Shown here piece by piece: positions 54,859 through 63,938 of a stretch of 64,000 nucleotides of DNA. Position 1 is the first letter of the stretch, and every line of letters starts with the position of its first letter. Position numbers and translations under genes: made by a program. Below the pieces are notes generated by a model. That model had not been told where the DNA came from. It did not search any database and saw nothing but the letters and a program-made list of their open reading frames with translations. Origin of the DNA: Thermomicrobiales bacterium (GTDB lineage Bacteria > Chloroflexota > Chloroflexia > Thermomicrobiales > UBA6265); the NCBI GenBank assembly GCA_041390825.1, contig JAWKPF010000005.1:200152-264151 (forward strand). The letters are read 5' to 3'.

Positions 54859-56373
54859 ATGGAAAGATCGTCCCCAGTGCTCATCGATCGTGCCCAAATC
54901 TATGTCAGAGCCGGTGACGGCGGAAACGGCTCCATGTCGTTTCGCCGCGAGAAGTCTGCGCCCAAGGGCGGTCCCGATGGTGGCGACGGAGGCCGCGGTG
55001 GCGATGTGGTGCTCAAGGTCGCGTCGAATGTCACGAGCCTGACTGGCTCCACAACCAGAAGTTCATTGCCAGGAACGGTGGCGGCGACCGAAGCGCCAAA
55101 AGACGGCAAGTCGGCGCCGCGGCTTGTCATCAGTGGAAGCGCCTCGGCACCGTTGTCTGGGACGACGATTCGGGGAGATCATTGCCGACCTGACCGAGGA
55201 CGGAGAAACCTTCATGTCGCCGGTGATCGGCGGGCTTGGAAACGTCCATTTCAAGACGTCGACTACAGACGCCGCGTATCGCGGAATTGGGCGAGCCGGG
55301 CGAAGAGCGCAGGTTGCGTTTGGAATTGCAGCCGATTGCCGACGCCGGGCTTGTCGGGTTGCCGAACGCTGGAAAGTCGACTCTGCTCGCGGCCTCGACC
55401 CGCGCCACGCCGAAGATCGCAGACTATCCATTCACCACGCTGGAGCCGAATCTCGGAGTGGTGCAGATCGGCGGCCGCAGCGGCCCCACCTATGTCATGG
55501 CGGATATTCCTGGGCTGGATCGAGGGCGCCGGGGTGGATGGCACCGGATTGGGTCACGACTTTCTGCGCCACATTTCACGCACCGCCGTGCTGATCCATG
55601 CTCGATGCCTCGGGCGGACTCGAAGGCTGCGACCCGATGGTCGATTTCGAGACGATCAACAACCGAATTGCGCTCATACGACCCGGAACTTGCCAGGCGC
55701 CCGATGCTGGTGGCCCTGAACAAAGCCGACCTGACCGAGGCACAGGAACGCATTCCTGCCCTGGAAACGGCCATTCATGCCCAGGGGCTGCGCACGTTTC
55801 TGCATCTCAGCAGCGACCGGGCACGGCGTTCAGACGCTTCTCGAAGCAACCGAAGCAACGTTGCGGGAAGCGCGAGAGGCAGCAGTGCACGAGCAGAAAC
55901 CGCAGGAACGCCGCCGCTACACGTTGTCCGAAGCAGATGAGCGCGCGTTCAAGGTAACTCGCACGGGTGAAACGACCTACACCGTGAGTGGCGTGGCGAT
56001 CGAACGGCTCACACGGATGACGAACTTTGACCAGATGGATTCCGTCGAGCGGTACCAGCGTGTACTGGAACGGAGCGGTATCTCGAACGAGCTCGAAAAA
56101 CAGGGAGTCGAGCCGGGGGACGTTGTCACCATTGCCGATTTCCCGCTGATCTGGGGCGAGGAGTTCGAGCTTCCCGAACTGCCATCACGACGAACGGCCA
56201 AGGAACGCCGCTATGGTCCGGCTTCGGCTCCGGACGATCTCGAGGGGCAGGATGTAGAGATCTACGATCTCGACGATGCCGACTACGAGCCGGAGGACGA
56301 AGACGAAGATCTCGACGGTGACGACTTCGATCCGGCGGATTTCGAATTGGTCGACGATGACGATGAGGAGTAG
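54859..56373 (+). pseudogene. obgE: Obg GTPase, frameshifted
   Basis: A ribosome-assembly GTPase. The N-terminal Obg domain VRAGDGGNGSMSFRREKSAPKGGPDGGDGGRGGDVVL is in frame from ATG 54859 (a GTG at 54879 is also possible). The fold then jumps frames: G domain GLPNAGKSTLLAAS, FTTLEPNLGVVQI and NKADLTEAQERIPALE. The OCT domain and an Asp/Glu-rich tail (residues EDEDEDLDGDDF and FELVDDDDEE) are continuous from 55777 to the stop at 56373. Shifts stop after about 55.86 kb. The last 91 bp overlap the convergent cmk gene. Confidence 0.82.
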
Positions 56374-57797
56374 GGGATGATCAGCCGGTGTTTCTGCTCC
56401 GCCAGCTTTTCCGCGTAGACGCCGCGGTAGCTCTTCGGGAGTAGCCGCGCGATTTCGAGCATGATGATATCGGTCGCCTCGGCGGCCGATATCTTTTTCC
56501 CATCGACCGTGCGCGGCAGGTAGAACGGCTCCCCGTAGACGATGTGCACACCTGGGCGATCCGCCTCATGTAGCCGCGCGGTGTCCCCCTTCGACCCGTT
56601 GAATGGCAGGCGTTCTGACCCCGAGATTGCCACCGGGAGCACCGGGGCGCCCGTCTTGAGCGCCAGCAATCCAACTCCAGCCTTGGCTTCGCTGAGCGCG
56701 CCAGTGACGCTGCGGGTGCCTTCGGCATAGATTCCGACAGCCAGACCCTTCTCGAGACGCTCCTCTGCCTGGCGCAGGGCTTCCCGGTCGAACTTCCCGC
56801 GATCGACCGGGAACCCTCCCGATGCTTCGGAGATCTGCCGCAAGACCGGTGTGTCGAAGAGTTCCTGTTTTCCCATGAAGTTCAGCGGCCGCGTGAAGGC
56901 ATAGAACTCGATGCCGGGATCGAGATTGTGCAAATGGTTCGACACATAGAGCAGCGGGCCGAACGGGGGGATATTGTCGACGCCTTCCTGGGTGATATCG
57001 GCCACACGGTGAAGCCAGGGCCAGATGGCCCAGTAGGCGAGCTTGCCGCGCGTTCGGCGACGCGCGCTCTGCGCGAAATACTCGGGTCGAGTCTCGACCG
57101 TGAACGGCGCTTGCGCCAGGACTGGCTCGTCGAGCGCTTGGTAGGCATCGACAATGCGGTCGGCAACCTGGTCGACGGAAAGATCGTCTGTGTGAACCAC
57201 GAGCGCGTCCTTGTGCAGCTTCAGCGGAGAGGTCGTACGTGATGAATCGTGTGCATCGCGCCGTTCGAGCTCGCTACGGACATCGTCGATCGAGACACTG
57301 GCTCCAGAACGTTGAAGATCGGCGAAACGACGGCGCGCGCGCTCTTCGATGCCAGCGTCGAGGAACACCTTGAGCCCGGCGTCCGGAATGACCACGGTCG
57401 CGATATCACGCCCCACCATGACAACCGGGCGCCCACTGGCGATGTCCCGTTGCACGGGCAAGAGCGCGGTGCGCACCGCGGGATGGGCCGAGACTTCGGA
57501 GACCCAGCGATCGACCTCTGGTGTCCGAATCGCGCTGGACACGTCTTCGCCATCGAGCAGCACCGCTCCAGAATCGGAAATTGCGATCGAAATCGACTTG
57601 GTCAATGTAGCCAGCGCGGACCCATCGGACGGCGCAATGCCCTGGCGAATCGACGCGAGCGTGACGGCGCGATAGAGCGCGCCGGTATCGAACATGGTGA
57701 TGCCGAGCCGCTCCGCCACTGCGCGGGCAACGGTCGTCTTGCCGGAGGCTGACGGTCCATCGATGGCAATCACGCGCGCAAATGGGCCAGCGCTCAT
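56283..57797 (-). CDS. cmk: Cytidylate kinase fused to PlsC acyltransferase
   Basis: A 504-residue bifunctional protein. Residues 1-225 are CMP kinase: P-loop IDGPSASGKTTVARAVAERLG, FDTGALYRAVT, VMVGRDIATVV and SPLKLHKDALVVHTDDL. Residues about 255-480 are a 1-acylglycerol-3-phosphate acyltransferase: SNHLHNLDP (the H-x4-D motif) and GIYAEGTRSVTG. The last 28 residues are almost only Ser, Lys, Gly, Thr; they are the antisense of the Obg acidic tail, whose gene overlaps here. Fusion links CTP supply to phosphatidic acid synthesis (inference). Confidence 0.93.
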   Translation of the reverse strand: MSAGPFARVIAIDGPSASGKTTVARAVAERLGITMFDTGALYRAVTLASIRQGIAPSDGSALATLTKSISIAISDSGAVLLDGEDVSSAIRTPEVDRWVSEVSAHPAVRTALLPVQRDIASGRPVVMVGRDIATVVIPDAGLKVFLDAGIEERARRRFADLQRSGASVSIDDVRSELERRDAHDSSRTTSPLKLHKDALVVHTDDLSVDQVADRIVDAYQALDEPVLAQAPFTVETRPEYFAQSARRRTRGKLAYWAIWPWLHRVADITQEGVDNIPPFGPLLYVSNHLHNLDPGIEFYAFTRPLNFMGKQELFDTPVLRQISEASGGFPVDRGKFDREALRQAEERLEKGLAVGIYAEGTRSVTGALSEAKAGVGLLALKTGAPVLPVAISGSERLPFNGSKGDTARLHEADRPGVHIVYGEPFYLPRTVDGKKISAAEATDIIMLEIARLLPKSYRGVYAEKLAEQKHRLIIPYSSSSSSTNSKSAGSKSSPSRSSSSSSGS

Positions 57798-58531
57798 TCG
57801 GATTCACCTTCGAATGTATCGAGGCCGACAGCTTCGTAGAGACCGCCGACCTCGCCGGGACGCAACTCGCGTGACTGGCCAACCCGCAGTGCGCCCAACG
57901 AGATCGGACCGATGCGCGTACGGCGTAGCCGGGCGACTTCGATCTCGTGCTGATCCATCATCTTGCGCACAACCCGGTTGAGTCCTTCATGGATGACCAG
58001 CTTGAGCTCGATCCCTTCGGCGGTCTCACGCAGAATGCGGAACTCACGCGGAACGACCAGCGTGCCATCCACCCTGGCACCCTTGCGGATCGCCGCCATT
58101 GTGGCATTCGCGGGCCGAAGGTGCGTGAGAATCTGGTACTCCTTGTCGATCTCATAGCGCGGATGCATGACACGGTTGGCGAGATCGCCGTCGTTCGTCA
58201 AGAGCAGCAACCCTTCCGTCTCCCGGTCGAGACGACCTATGGGATAGACCCGCTCTCTCGTCTCGATCAGGTCCATGACGGTGCGGCGTCCGCGCTCGTC
58301 ACTGGCGGTCGTGATATAGCCCGAGGGCTTGTTCAGCATGAGATAGCGCTTCTGCTGTTGCACCAGGAGTCGGCCATTGACTTCGATCCGGTCGACGGCG
58401 GGATCGGCCTTGGCGCCCAGCTCGCGCACGACCTTGCCGTTGACTTTGACCTTTCCGTCGAGGATGAGCTGCTCCGAGGCGCGGCGCGATGCGATGCCGT
58501 GGGCGGCAATGATGCGCTGGAGCCGTTCCAT
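57794..58531 (-). CDS. rRNA pseudouridine synthase (RluB/RsuA family)
   Basis: A 245-residue RsuA-type pseudouridine synthase. An S4 RNA-binding domain (RLQRIIAAHGIASRRASEQLILDGKVKVNG) is followed by the catalytic motif YPIGRLDRETEGLLLLTNDG with the nucleophilic Asp. Then come the HPRYEIDKEYQI segment and HEGLNRVVRKMMD. It modifies large-subunit rRNA, probably as RluB. It overlaps the cmk gene by four bases. Confidence 0.93.
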   Translation of the reverse strand: MERLQRIIAAHGIASRRASEQLILDGKVKVNGKVVRELGAKADPAVDRIEVNGRLLVQQQKRYLMLNKPSGYITTASDERGRRTVMDLIETRERVYPIGRLDRETEGLLLLTNDGDLANRVMHPRYEIDKEYQILTHLRPANATMAAIRKGARVDGTLVVPREFRILRETAEGIELKLVIHEGLNRVVRKMMDQHEIEVARLRRTRIGPISLGALRVGQSRELRPGEVGGLYEAVGLDTFEGESE

Positions 58532-58534
58532 GGG

Positions 58535-59733
58535 CTAGGCAGTGCCGGCTTGCAGCACCGGCCGCGTCGCAACGACTGTGTCGCCACTGAAGAACAGCAC
58601 TGTGCCGACCGGCGCATCAGGTTCGGCTGGCGGCCCGAGCTGGAGGAGATAGCGAAGTGAATCCGCACTGGCGGAAGGCAGAACGATGGCGTGGTCGTCT
58701 CCCAGCCGGACGTTCCAAACCGCCAATTCTTGTGTGAGTCCCGGGAACGCCGCATCGCCAGGCTGGACCCAGCGATAGCTCTCATTCATGGCGCCAATGA
58801 CCGTGCTCATATCGTCGAACCGCATGTCGGTTTCGGCAATTTGAACCTGGTCTTCATCGAACTCGATATCGCTGCCGAGCACCACGCCAATCACCATGTT
58901 GCCGTTGCCCTCGTCGAGCAGCACGACCAGACAAGCGCCAGATTCCATCAGGGTGCCTGTCTTGCCGCCGATCACCCCGTCTTGCCCGGAAAGATCTTGT
59001 TTGTGTTGGTGAGCGTCATTTCGCGGGGATTCGCGCCCTGGGTCGTCAGGGTATAGGTTGGCACGCTGGACGCTTGCGCGATCTGGGGAACGGCGAATGC
59101 GTGGCTGGCGATGATCGCCAGGTCGCGCGCCGTGGTGTAGTGATCCTCGCCATACAATCCGGCGGCGTTGGTGAAATGGGTGTTCTGCAAACCCAGATTA
59201 GCGGCGGTGGCGTTCATTTCCTGCACGAACCGCTCGACCGGATCCCCTGTCGCGCCTTCCGCTGCCAGCAGGTTCGATCCGATGACTCGTGCCATGGCAT
59301 GCGCCGCATCGTTCCCGGACGGCAGCATGATGCCGTACATGAGTTGCTCGACGGACAACACGTCACCTTCCAACAACCCCATGAAGGACTCGCCGTCCTC
59401 GGCGGTCAGGATGTCGCTCGCGTCGGCCGTCACCAGCGCTTGCCAGTCGGTGGTGTTGTTGGCGATGACGAGCGCGGTCATCAGCTTGGTTGTGCTTGCC
59501 GGGGAGCGGCGCTCATCAGCATTGAGAGAAACAAGGGGAGCACCGGCTGTGGCGTCTTCGACGAAGACGGCTTGCGCCGTCACCCCTTCGGGCGGAGCGA
59601 TGGCCTCGAAGCCAGCTGGCGCGGCATTCTCGGTCTGCGCAAGTGCTCCCGGCGCCAAGAGAACCGTCGAGATCACCAGCGCCGCCAGACAGCGCAGCAT
59701 CCGCCCATATCCCGATCCCCACACCTTGGACAC
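58535..59733 (-). pseudogene. dacA: D-alanyl-D-alanine carboxypeptidase (DacA-like), one frameshift
   Basis: A serine peptidase of the S11 class that trims peptidoglycan stem peptides. Signal peptide (LRCLAALVISTVLLAPGALA), the SPASTTK catalytic motif, SGNDAA and the third motif GGKTGT are all present. The first two are in the 58972-59733 frame, and GGKTGT with the C-terminal domain is in the 58535-58975 frame. One missing base in the AAGACGGGG tract near 58975 would restore a single protein of about 400 residues with the usual IGGKTGT. Start GTG 59733 has GGGAG seven bases upstream. Real pseudogene or error is undecided. Confidence 0.82.
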
Positions 59734-59915
59734 GACGTGACTCCCAAACAGTCTTTCGAACCCGGGGCGACCGCACCGGGCGTTGCACTCGCGGAGTATA
59801 CCGACTCGCGCGGTCCTTGCCTCGTTCAAAGCCGGATCAGAGGCGTGCGGTACCATACCAATTGGGCCTGACCATCAGTTCGGCCCTGATTCGACCCGTT
59901 TGACAAACCGGTATC

Positions 59916-60674
59916 ATGCCTGATTTCGTCCGCTTTGCAGCCATTGGCGACCTTCACATTCGCACCACAGTGCCGTCGGACTTTGTGCGGCAATTGATCG
60001 GCATCGAACGACACGCCGATTTTCTGGTGGTGCCTGGCGATATTACGAATGGCGGTCGGATCCAGGAGGTCGAACTGGCGGCCGAGCTCTTTCGACGCAT
60101 CGACATTCCCATCGTCGGCGTCATGGGCAACCACGACCGCCGCACGATGCGCCGGCGTTACTTCCTCCAGATTCTGGAGCAGGCCGGTGTCCGAATGCTC
60201 GATGGCGACACGTGGGAGTATCTCGGCATCGGTATCGCCGGAGTGTCCGGTTCGGGTGGCGGATTTTGGCCGGAAGAACCAGCCGATCCCGTCTCCAATC
60301 GTGCCTGGCAGGCGTTGGCCGTGCGTGCCCGCAGAGAGGCGAATCGCCTGGATGGCGCGCTCAGCACGTTGCAGACTCGACGGCGGATCGCGCTGCTGCA
60401 TTTCGCGCCAACAACGGCCACGCTGGTTGGCGAACCACCGCTCAAGTACTGGCTGCTTGGCAATTCGGCGCTTGGCAATGTGGTCGAGAAGCACCGCGTC
60501 GATCTGGTGCTCCATGGGCATGCACATATCGGCTCGCCCTATGGCCAGACTCCGGGAGGAGTTCCGGTCTTTAATGTCGCCGCCGGTGTCACCGGCGGCG
60601 TATCCATTCATGAAGTGCCGCTCGATCCCGAACTGCCGATCTCCACGTCGCCACTGATGTTGGCGCGGGTCTGA
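59916..60674 (+). CDS. Metallophosphoesterase
   Basis: A 252-residue calcineurin-like phosphoesterase: FAAIGDLHI, LVVPGDITNGG, GVMGNHDRR, LLHFAPTT and LVLHGHAHIGSP form the full set of metal motifs. No membrane segment or signal, so it is cytoplasmic. ATG at 59916 has no clear ribosome-binding site. The next gene starts 7 bp after its stop, so the two form an operon. Confidence 0.88.
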   Translation: MPDFVRFAAIGDLHIRTTVPSDFVRQLIGIERHADFLVVPGDITNGGRIQEVELAAELFRRIDIPIVGVMGNHDRRTMRRRYFLQILEQAGVRMLDGDTWEYLGIGIAGVSGSGGGFWPEEPADPVSNRAWQALAVRARREANRLDGALSTLQTRRRIALLHFAPTTATLVGEPPLKYWLLGNSALGNVVEKHRVDLVLHGHAHIGSPYGQTPGGVPVFNVAAGVTGGVSIHEVPLDPELPISTSPLMLARV

Positions 60675-60681
60675 GACGATC

Positions 60682-61632
60682 ATGCTGGTGCTGGACGGCT
60701 CGGTATCGCCGTATCTCCCCACGAAGGAAATCCTGGCTGCCATGTGCGGCTGCCCGGAGCGTGATCTTCCGGCCGACCGCCTCATCTCCATGCTGCGCGA
60801 GCGGCTCGCCATGCTCCATGACGTCTCGTCGGAGCGGATCGCGCTCTTTCCGCACGACGAGCACCGATTCGAACCGCTGCTGGAGCGCCAGCGTGACGTG
60901 CCCTGGGTGACCTACTCGCCGGGTGGTCATTCGCTTGGCAGCCCAGCCTCACTCTCGATCGAACGCGATCGTCGTTTCCGCATCGACACAGCCCAGATCG
61001 AAGCCACGCCGCGTGGATCGGTCGCATTGGTGATGACACCGAACGATCCGACCGGAAACGCGATTGGGGTCACAACGGCCGCTCAGCTCGGACGACGGTG
61101 CAGTCTCTTGATCCTGGATGAACGGTCGGCCGAGATGCAACGCAGATCGATGATCCCGCTGGTGGAGGAGTTCGATTCGATCGTGCTGGCGCGGTCGTTT
61201 GCCGATTGGGCAGGTTTGGGAACAGATGCCCCGGGGTATGCGATTACCACCAAGCGGATTGCGAAGACACTCGATCGATCTGGCGACCTCGCGACTGCCG
61301 GCGTGCACGCGGCGCTCGCGGCGGTAAGCAATGCGGCTCAGCTCGACGCGATCGCGCATCGGGTGCGACTCGAACGAATGCGGCTCTACCGGATGCTGCG
61401 CAAGCTCAATTTCCTCGCGCCGTTTCCCAGCGACTCCGGATACGTGCTGGCGCAGGTCACACGAGGCGATCGGGACACGATCGCTGCTGCCTTGCAGGAA
61501 CGTGAGATCGCGGTGTTCGCACCCGCCGACGATCGGCTGCGCGAAACCCTGCGTTTTTCCGCGATCTCGCCGGTAGCAACCAGAGCGCTGCAAGACGCCC
61601 TGGTGGAAATCAGCCGAACCGCGATCGACTGA
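60682..61632 (+). CDS. Fold-type I aminotransferase-like protein, PLP lysine absent
   Basis: A 316-residue protein with a HisC/class I aminotransferase pattern: ISPYLPTKEILAAM-like N-terminus, MTPNDPTGN (usual NPNNPTG), LLILDERS (usual VDEAY), and ARSFADWAGLGTDAPGYAI, where relatives have T/S-FSKAxGLAGLRxGY. The PLP-binding lysine is thus replaced (SFADW), and the Tyr after DE is Arg. It is also shorter than the usual 350 residues. It is probably a catalytically altered or regulatory homologue. Paired with a metallophosphoesterase. Confidence 0.7.
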   Translation: MLVLDGSVSPYLPTKEILAAMCGCPERDLPADRLISMLRERLAMLHDVSSERIALFPHDEHRFEPLLERQRDVPWVTYSPGGHSLGSPASLSIERDRRFRIDTAQIEATPRGSVALVMTPNDPTGNAIGVTTAAQLGRRCSLLILDERSAEMQRRSMIPLVEEFDSIVLARSFADWAGLGTDAPGYAITTKRIAKTLDRSGDLATAGVHAALAAVSNAAQLDAIAHRVRLERMRLYRMLRKLNFLAPFPSDSGYVLAQVTRGDRDTIAAALQEREIAVFAPADDRLRETLRFSAISPVATRALQDALVEISRTAID

Positions 61633-62361
61633 TCAGAATCTGGCAATCGCTCTTTTCTGACATTCGAAGAGTTGATCGAGGCCAGTGCTGGCGAGGACGA
61701 GCAGCTCGGTGAGTGTTCCATGCGAGAACGGCGACTTTTCAGCGGTGCCCTGAATCTCGACGAACGCCTGTTGATCGGTCATCACCACATTGAAATCGAC
61801 ATCGGCGGCTGAGTCCTCCGCATAGTCGATATCGAGGAGCGGCGTCCCGCGAACGACTCCGACGCTCACTGCGGCAACGGCCGCCTCGAGGGGATCGCGC
61901 GACATGCGCCCGTCATCGCGCAGTTTCTTCAGCGACTGCGCGAGCGCCACATATCCACCGGTGATCGAGGCGCAGCGCGTACCGCCATCCGCCTGAATGA
62001 CATCGCAGTCGATGATGATCTGCCGTTCGCCCAGCGCCTTCAGATTGACCACCGATCGGAGCGAACGGCCAATGAGTCGCTGAATCTCGACGGTGCGGCC
62101 ACCCTGTTTACCCTGAACGGCTTCTCGCTGGGTCCGTAACCTGGTGGCGCGCGGCAGCATCGCGTATTCGGCAGTGACCCAGCCGCTGCCCCGACCCTTC
62201 ATCCAGCCGGGAACCTTTTCTTCGACGGTCGCCGTGCAGAGCACATGCGTATTGCCCATCTTGATTAGCGCCGAACCCTCGGCATTCGGGGCGACTCCGG
62301 CAATGATGTCGACGCTGCGAAGCTCCTCCGGGCTTCGCCCACCGATTCGTCCCGCGCTCAT
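61633..62361 (-). CDS. rph: Ribonuclease PH
   Basis: A 242-residue phosphorolytic exoribonuclease for tRNA 3-prime maturation. Typical segments: GSALIKMGNTHVLCTATVEEKVPGW, GWVTAEYAMLPRATRLRTQREA with the conserved Arg, GRTVEIQRLIGRSLRSVV, DCDVIQADGGTRCASITG and DFNVVMTDQQAFVEIQGTAE. ATG at 62361 overlaps the rarA stop by four bases. Confidence 0.97.
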   Translation of the reverse strand: MSAGRIGGRSPEELRSVDIIAGVAPNAEGSALIKMGNTHVLCTATVEEKVPGWMKGRGSGWVTAEYAMLPRATRLRTQREAVQGKQGGRTVEIQRLIGRSLRSVVNLKALGERQIIIDCDVIQADGGTRCASITGGYVALAQSLKKLRDDGRMSRDPLEAAVAAVSVGVVRGTPLLDIDYAEDSAADVDFNVVMTDQQAFVEIQGTAEKSPFSHGTLTELLVLASTGLDQLFECQKRAIARF

Positions 62362-63725
62362 TCTTGCTCCTCTGGTGTTTCATTCGCTGTTTCGTAGATT
62401 TCACGCACGCGCCGCAGCCTGTTCGTCAGATCACGCTCGAACCCGCGATCGGTTGGCCGGTAATATCGCCGCCCGGCGAGATTCTCGGGCAAATTCTGTT
62501 GTGCCACGATCCCCTCATCAAAGTCGTGCGCGTAGCGATACCCCTTGCCGTACCCAAGATCCTTCATGAGCCCAGTGGGGGCGTTGCGCAAATGGATCGG
62601 GACGGGGTCATTGCGCGTCGACTCGACATCCTCGCGCACCGCGCCGTACGCCCGATAGACGGCGTTACTTTTGGGCGCCAGCGCAAGATAGACCACGAGT
62701 TCGGCCAGCGCCAACGCTCCTTCGGGCATTCCCAGGAAGTGGATGGCCTGTTGCGCTGCCATTGCCAGTTGCAACGCCTGCGGGTCGGCCAGTCCGACGT
62801 CCTCGCTGGCGAAACGCACGAGCCGGCGCGCGACGTAGAGCGGATCGTCTCCCCGTTCGAGCATGCGAGCAAGCCAATAGAGCGACGCGTCAGGATCCGA
62901 ACCGCGCAAAGTCTTGTGCAGTGCCGAGATCGTGTCGTAGTGATCTTCACCAGACTTGTCATAGGTGGCGGCGCGGCGCTGGGCGGCTTCCTGGACGAGT
63001 GCAACATCGATCCGCTTGTCGTCCAGTCCGGCGGCAGCGAACTCGAGCGTGTTCAGCGCGAAACGCGCGTCACCGTTCGCCAGGTTGACCAGCAGGTCGA
63101 TGGCTTCGTCGTCGATCCGAATGTCTCTTCGTCCCAAACCCCGCTCGGTGTCTGCCAATGCAAGCCGGATGATCCGCTCGATATCGGCATCGGTGAGCGG
63201 CTGGAGCACAACAACCCGCGAGCGGGAAAGCAAGGGCGAATTGACCTCGAACGATGGGTTCTCCGTCGTCGCGCCAATGAGAATGACCGTACCGTCCTCG
63301 ACATATGGCAGGATCGCGTCTTGCTGCGCCTTGTTGAAGCGGTGGATCTCGTCGATGAACAGGACAGTTCGCTGGCCATGCATGCCGAGCCGGTCGCTGG
63401 CGTCCTTGATGGCGGCACGCAAATCGGCAACACCCGAGGAGACCGCGCTGACCGAAACGAAATGCGCGCGTGTGGCATTGGCGATGATACGGGCGATGGT
63501 GGTTTTCCCGGTGCCCGGTGGACCCCAAAGAACAATGGAGGAGAGTTGATCGGCCTCGATCGCGCGGCGGAGCAGGGCGCCTGGTCCGAGCAGCTTCTCG
63601 TGACCGACGAGCTCGTCCAGCGAGCGCGGACGCATGCGCGCGGAGAGCGGCGCCTTGCGGGCGAGCTGATCCTCCTTGTTCGCGCTGAAGAGATCGCCGG
63701 AATAGGAGCTGGACGACGAAGGCAA
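62358..63725 (-). CDS. rarA: Replication-associated recombination protein RarA (MgsA)
   Basis: A 455-residue AAA+ ATPase of the clamp-loader group. Walker A WGPPGTGKTTIARIIA, Walker B VLFIDEIHRFNKAQQDAILPYVEDG and sensor 1 LIGATTENPSFEVNSPLLSR are present. The C-terminal tetramerisation part has YWLARMLERGDDPLYVARRLVRFASEDVGLADP. It acts at stalled replication forks. The start TTG at 63725 has only a weak upstream site; its first 15 residues are Ser-rich. It sits 8 bp after a small coiled-coil gene. Confidence 0.95.
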   Translation of the reverse strand: MPSSSSSYSGDLFSANKEDQLARKAPLSARMRPRSLDELVGHEKLLGPGALLRRAIEADQLSSIVLWGPPGTGKTTIARIIANATRAHFVSVSAVSSGVADLRAAIKDASDRLGMHGQRTVLFIDEIHRFNKAQQDAILPYVEDGTVILIGATTENPSFEVNSPLLSRSRVVVLQPLTDADIERIIRLALADTERGLGRRDIRIDDEAIDLLVNLANGDARFALNTLEFAAAGLDDKRIDVALVQEAAQRRAATYDKSGEDHYDTISALHKTLRGSDPDASLYWLARMLERGDDPLYVARRLVRFASEDVGLADPQALQLAMAAQQAIHFLGMPEGALALAELVVYLALAPKSNAVYRAYGAVREDVESTRNDPVPIHLRNAPTGLMKDLGYGKGYRYAHDFDEGIVAQQNLPENLAGRRYYRPTDRGFERDLTNRLRRVREIYETANETPEEQE

Positions 63726-63733
63726 CGGGTCGC

Positions 63734-63919
63734 TCAGGGTGCTTCGACGTCGGCTTCGAGCTCGTCGATCTGCTGATTGAGCAGCAGCATGCGCGCTTCG
63801 ATTTCCTCGATCGAGGAAACCCCCAGCTCGTTCATATCCTCGAGCAACTCCTCGAGACGATCGAGTTCCTCGTAGTGCTCGTAGAGCTCAGTGGACTTCG
63901 CGTTTTTTGGATTGGCCAC
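63734..63919 (-). CDS. Small acidic coiled-coil protein
   Basis: A 61-residue highly charged protein, almost all one helix: YEHYEELDRLEELLEDMNELG and then EEIEARMLLLNQQIDELEADV, with heptad-like Leu/Ile positions. Start GTG 63919, weak ribosome-binding site. Placed immediately upstream of rarA, it may be co-expressed with it. Family unknown. Confidence 0.6.
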   Translation of the reverse strand: MANPKNAKSTELYEHYEELDRLEELLEDMNELGVSSIEEIEARMLLLNQQIDELEADVEAP

Positions 63920-63938
63920 GGCAAGTTCTCGCAGTGAG

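Noticed and set aside
49290..55870. Programmed ribosomal frameshifting or real pseudogene cluster
   Set aside because: Too many shifts, no slippery sites or stimulators, and all affected genes are core functions with complete domain order.
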